Below, in pieces: positions 62,456 to 64,000 of a stretch of 64,000 bases of DNA. The stretch is from NCBI RefSeq assembly GCF_900113255.1, contig NZ_FOOR01000002.1, positions 1 to 64,000 on the forward strand, read 5' to 3'. The notes under the pieces are model-generated. The model ran no database searches, was not told where the DNA came from, and saw nothing but the letters and a program-made list of their open reading frames with translations. Each line of letters begins with the position of its first letter. Positions within the stretch are counted from its first letter, which is position 1. The stretch is from Novosphingobium sp. CF614. Lineage in GTDB: Bacteria > Pseudomonadota > Alphaproteobacteria > Sphingomonadales > Sphingomonadaceae. The translations under genes were made by a program, and so were the position numbers.

Positions 62456-63916
62456 TCAGAATGATCTGCGCAGACGCTGCCAGCCGATGACGACGCCCGT
62501 CACACTGAACGCAAAGCCCACCAGCATCAGCACAAGGACAAGGCTTTCCCGCAGCAGGGGACGATTCGCCAGCCCGGGGAAATTGAACGTATGCAGCCCG
62601 TAATATATCCAGGCATAGACTTTGCGGCTGCCGTCCATCACCGTGAGCATGCGCCCATCCGCGCTGTCGACGCAGATATCGGGCCGGACGCCTGCCGGAT
62701 CGGTCAACAACATCGCCGTGGCCGGCCATCCTTCGGCAAGCGCATAGATATTCGAAGGCGATACGCCCAGCGCCCGGATCCCGCCACCCGCCGGCCAGGC
62801 CGAACGGGCACCCTGTTCGGCAAGTTGCAGCAACGCGGCTTCCGAAAGGGGGCGGCCATGCGAGGTAACGCGCATCAAGCTTCCATCCGCGCGCCAGGCC
62901 GTTGCCGCAGGCTGTCCAGCAATGACCGAGAAGTCGATTTCCCGGGCCTGACCCATTCCTTGCAGATCCCTGGCATCAAGTCCGACCAGTCCCCGGGCGA
63001 GCGGAAGGCCCGCGTAGCGTGCCAGTTCATCGGCGGTCGGCTGTCCGCGCGAGAACAGGCGGCCATGGTCCATCGAAAGCCAGCCGCTCAAAATCCACGT
63101 CAGCACGAAGATACTGGCAAACAGGCCCAAAAGATGATGCCAGCGCATCCACTTGAGACGATAGAACGTCAACGACGGCTTGCGCTGCTTCTGCGCGGCC
63201 AGGGTACGGACGATGCCGAGAACGGTTCCCGCGATCGCCACCAGCATGGCGACGAGCGAGAGATACCACACGGTCCTGTCCCAGGCGGTGAAATTCGAAC
63301 GCACCGGCGTAAAGTAGACCCAGTGAAGCACCGCGCCGGCCCAGTTCCAGGCCCGGTCCGTTGCCGTCGTGCGTTGTACCAGTTCGCCGGTCACTGCCGA
63401 CAGATAGTACTGCGTGCCCGGCCGGTCTCCTGCATCGATACGATGGAACGGGCGCAGCGGATCGAAGCGATTGTGCACGATCCATTGATCGTAGTCGAAG
63501 GCAGGGGTCGTCCGCGTCCCTTGTCCGATCGCCTGCCTGGCGATCGCCGATGCCTCTGACGGCGAAAGCCGCCGCAGGCGTTGGCCCGTTCGCGCATCGA
63601 TGGCGACGACACCCTGCCCGGACGATACGATGTACGCGGGCGCGTTGCCGCGCTGCACGAGCCGCAAACCGTCCGTGCTGTCGCCCACTTTCGCCGCCGC
63701 CTGAGCCGGGGAAATCCCGACGGCCGCAAGATCGATCGGCGCTTCCAGCCTGAGCTGTTCCGGGCGCGAGAGCGAAGGGAACGGCTTGAACAGAAGCACC
63801 GCGCCGCTGGCGAACCACATGGCGAACACCAGGCATGTCGCGATCCCCAGCCAGCGATGGAACCAGGCGATCTGCTTGACCGCCTGGTTCCATCGCCGTG
63901 CCTTAGAAGCGACCAA
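62456..63916 (-). CDS. PepSY-associated transmembrane protein
   Basis: This 486-residue inner-membrane protein has four main hydrophobic helices (about 20-42, 185-210, 250-275, 445-468) and two periplasmic PepSY-like domains between them. Related proteins are linked to siderophore uptake, with proposed ferric-reduction roles. It starts with TTG 63916 (MVASKARRWN), overlapping the 3' end of the upstream receptor gene by 14 bp, so the genes are coupled. The DUF3088-like gene follows 17 bp downstream. Confidence 0.87.
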   Translation of the reverse strand: MVASKARRWNQAVKQIAWFHRWLGIATCLVFAMWFASGAVLLFKPFPSLSRPEQLRLEAPIDLAAVGISPAQAAAKVGDSTDGLRLVQRGNAPAYIVSSGQGVVAIDARTGQRLRRLSPSEASAIARQAIGQGTRTTPAFDYDQWIVHNRFDPLRPFHRIDAGDRPGTQYYLSAVTGELVQRTTATDRAWNWAGAVLHWVYFTPVRSNFTAWDRTVWYLSLVAMLVAIAGTVLGIVRTLAAQKQRKPSLTFYRLKWMRWHHLLGLFASIFVLTWILSGWLSMDHGRLFSRGQPTADELARYAGLPLARGLVGLDARDLQGMGQAREIDFSVIAGQPAATAWRADGSLMRVTSHGRPLSEAALLQLAEQGARSAWPAGGGIRALGVSPSNIYALAEGWPATAMLLTDPAGVRPDICVDSADGRMLTVMDGSRKVYAWIYYGLHTFNFPGLANRPLLRESLVLVLMLVGFAFSVTGVVIGWQRLRRSF

Positions 63917-64000
63917 GGAAACTTACCTCGATACGGCGAGGCTCACCCAGGACAACCTGGGTGGGATAATAGATATCCGCCCACTGCACGAAGGTCTGGT
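63903..64000 (-). CDS. 3' end of a TonB-dependent receptor gene (cut by the window edge)
   Basis: Only the last 32 codons are in the window. They read ...QTFVQWADIYYPTQ, then VVLGEPRRIEVSFLGRF and TAA. The final alternating strand ending in an aromatic residue (Phe) is the typical C-terminus of an outer-membrane TonB receptor. Its place directly before a PepSY protein supports a siderophore receptor. The rest lies to the right of the window. Confidence 0.75.
   Translation of the reverse strand, partial: QTFVQWADIYYPTQVVLGEPRRIEVSFLGRF

Overview
The window is a high-GC chromosomal segment of an alphaproteobacterium, most likely a member of the Sphingomonadaceae (Novosphingobium or a close relative). 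This is inferred from the neighbourhood xerD / aroK-aroB / lepA, the purF-SDR overlap, a DUF6356-like small protein, the many TonB-dependent receptors, and sphingomonad-style intergenic palindromes. No plasmid, phage, CRISPR or transposase gene was seen.

Bases 1-22.4 kb are mostly housekeeping. A minus-strand operon (a 52-residue membrane peptide, a 624-residue secreted protein and xerD) diverges from aroK-aroB. It is followed by lepA, a membrane PAS-GGDEF-EAL-PilZ protein, an adrenodoxin-reductase-type flavoprotein, an Lrp regulator, a soluble histidine kinase, a WalW-like deacetylase, tRNA(CAT), a tandem universal stress protein, a 13-codon remnant that looks like a LigB/DOPA-dioxygenase start, an aldehyde dehydrogenase, tRNA-Arg(CCG), purF with an overlapping SDR, a lone PilZ protein, an unknown protein and a thioredoxin.

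Bases 22.5-35.8 kb form an energised import locus. It contains an M16 metallopeptidase, TonB, ExbD, ExbB, FecR, a FecI-type sigma factor, two lipoprotein candidates, an SbmA/BacA-like ABC transporter fused to its ATPase, and a TonB-dependent receptor with an N-terminal STN signalling domain. The receptor + TonB + M16 protease + ABC transporter combination is that of Fus-type protein (ferredoxin) piracy systems. A FecIR surface-signalling switch is added here. This is the best candidate for an undescribed system in the window.

Bases 35.9-44.4 kb hold a second Lrp regulator, a DUF6356-YeiH pair, an amidohydrolase / beta-hydroxyacid dehydrogenase / SnoaL-like group, a translationally coupled Hsp70-like / Gre-like pair, and an exported M20 peptidase.

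Bases 44.6-62.0 kb are a catabolic island of unknown substrate: three SDRs, an aldehyde dehydrogenase, a D-aminoacylase-like amidohydrolase, a class III CoA-transferase fused to a dienelactone hydrolase, two TauD-type dioxygenases, a cytochrome P450 with its 2Fe-2S ferredoxin, a TonB-dependent receptor, an MFS transporter and a FadR-type regulator. A+T-rich inverted repeats lie at several of its promoters. The right edge (62.1-64 kb) is a separate iron-uptake-like module (DUF3088-like protein, PepSY membrane protein, and the 3' end of another TonB-dependent receptor).
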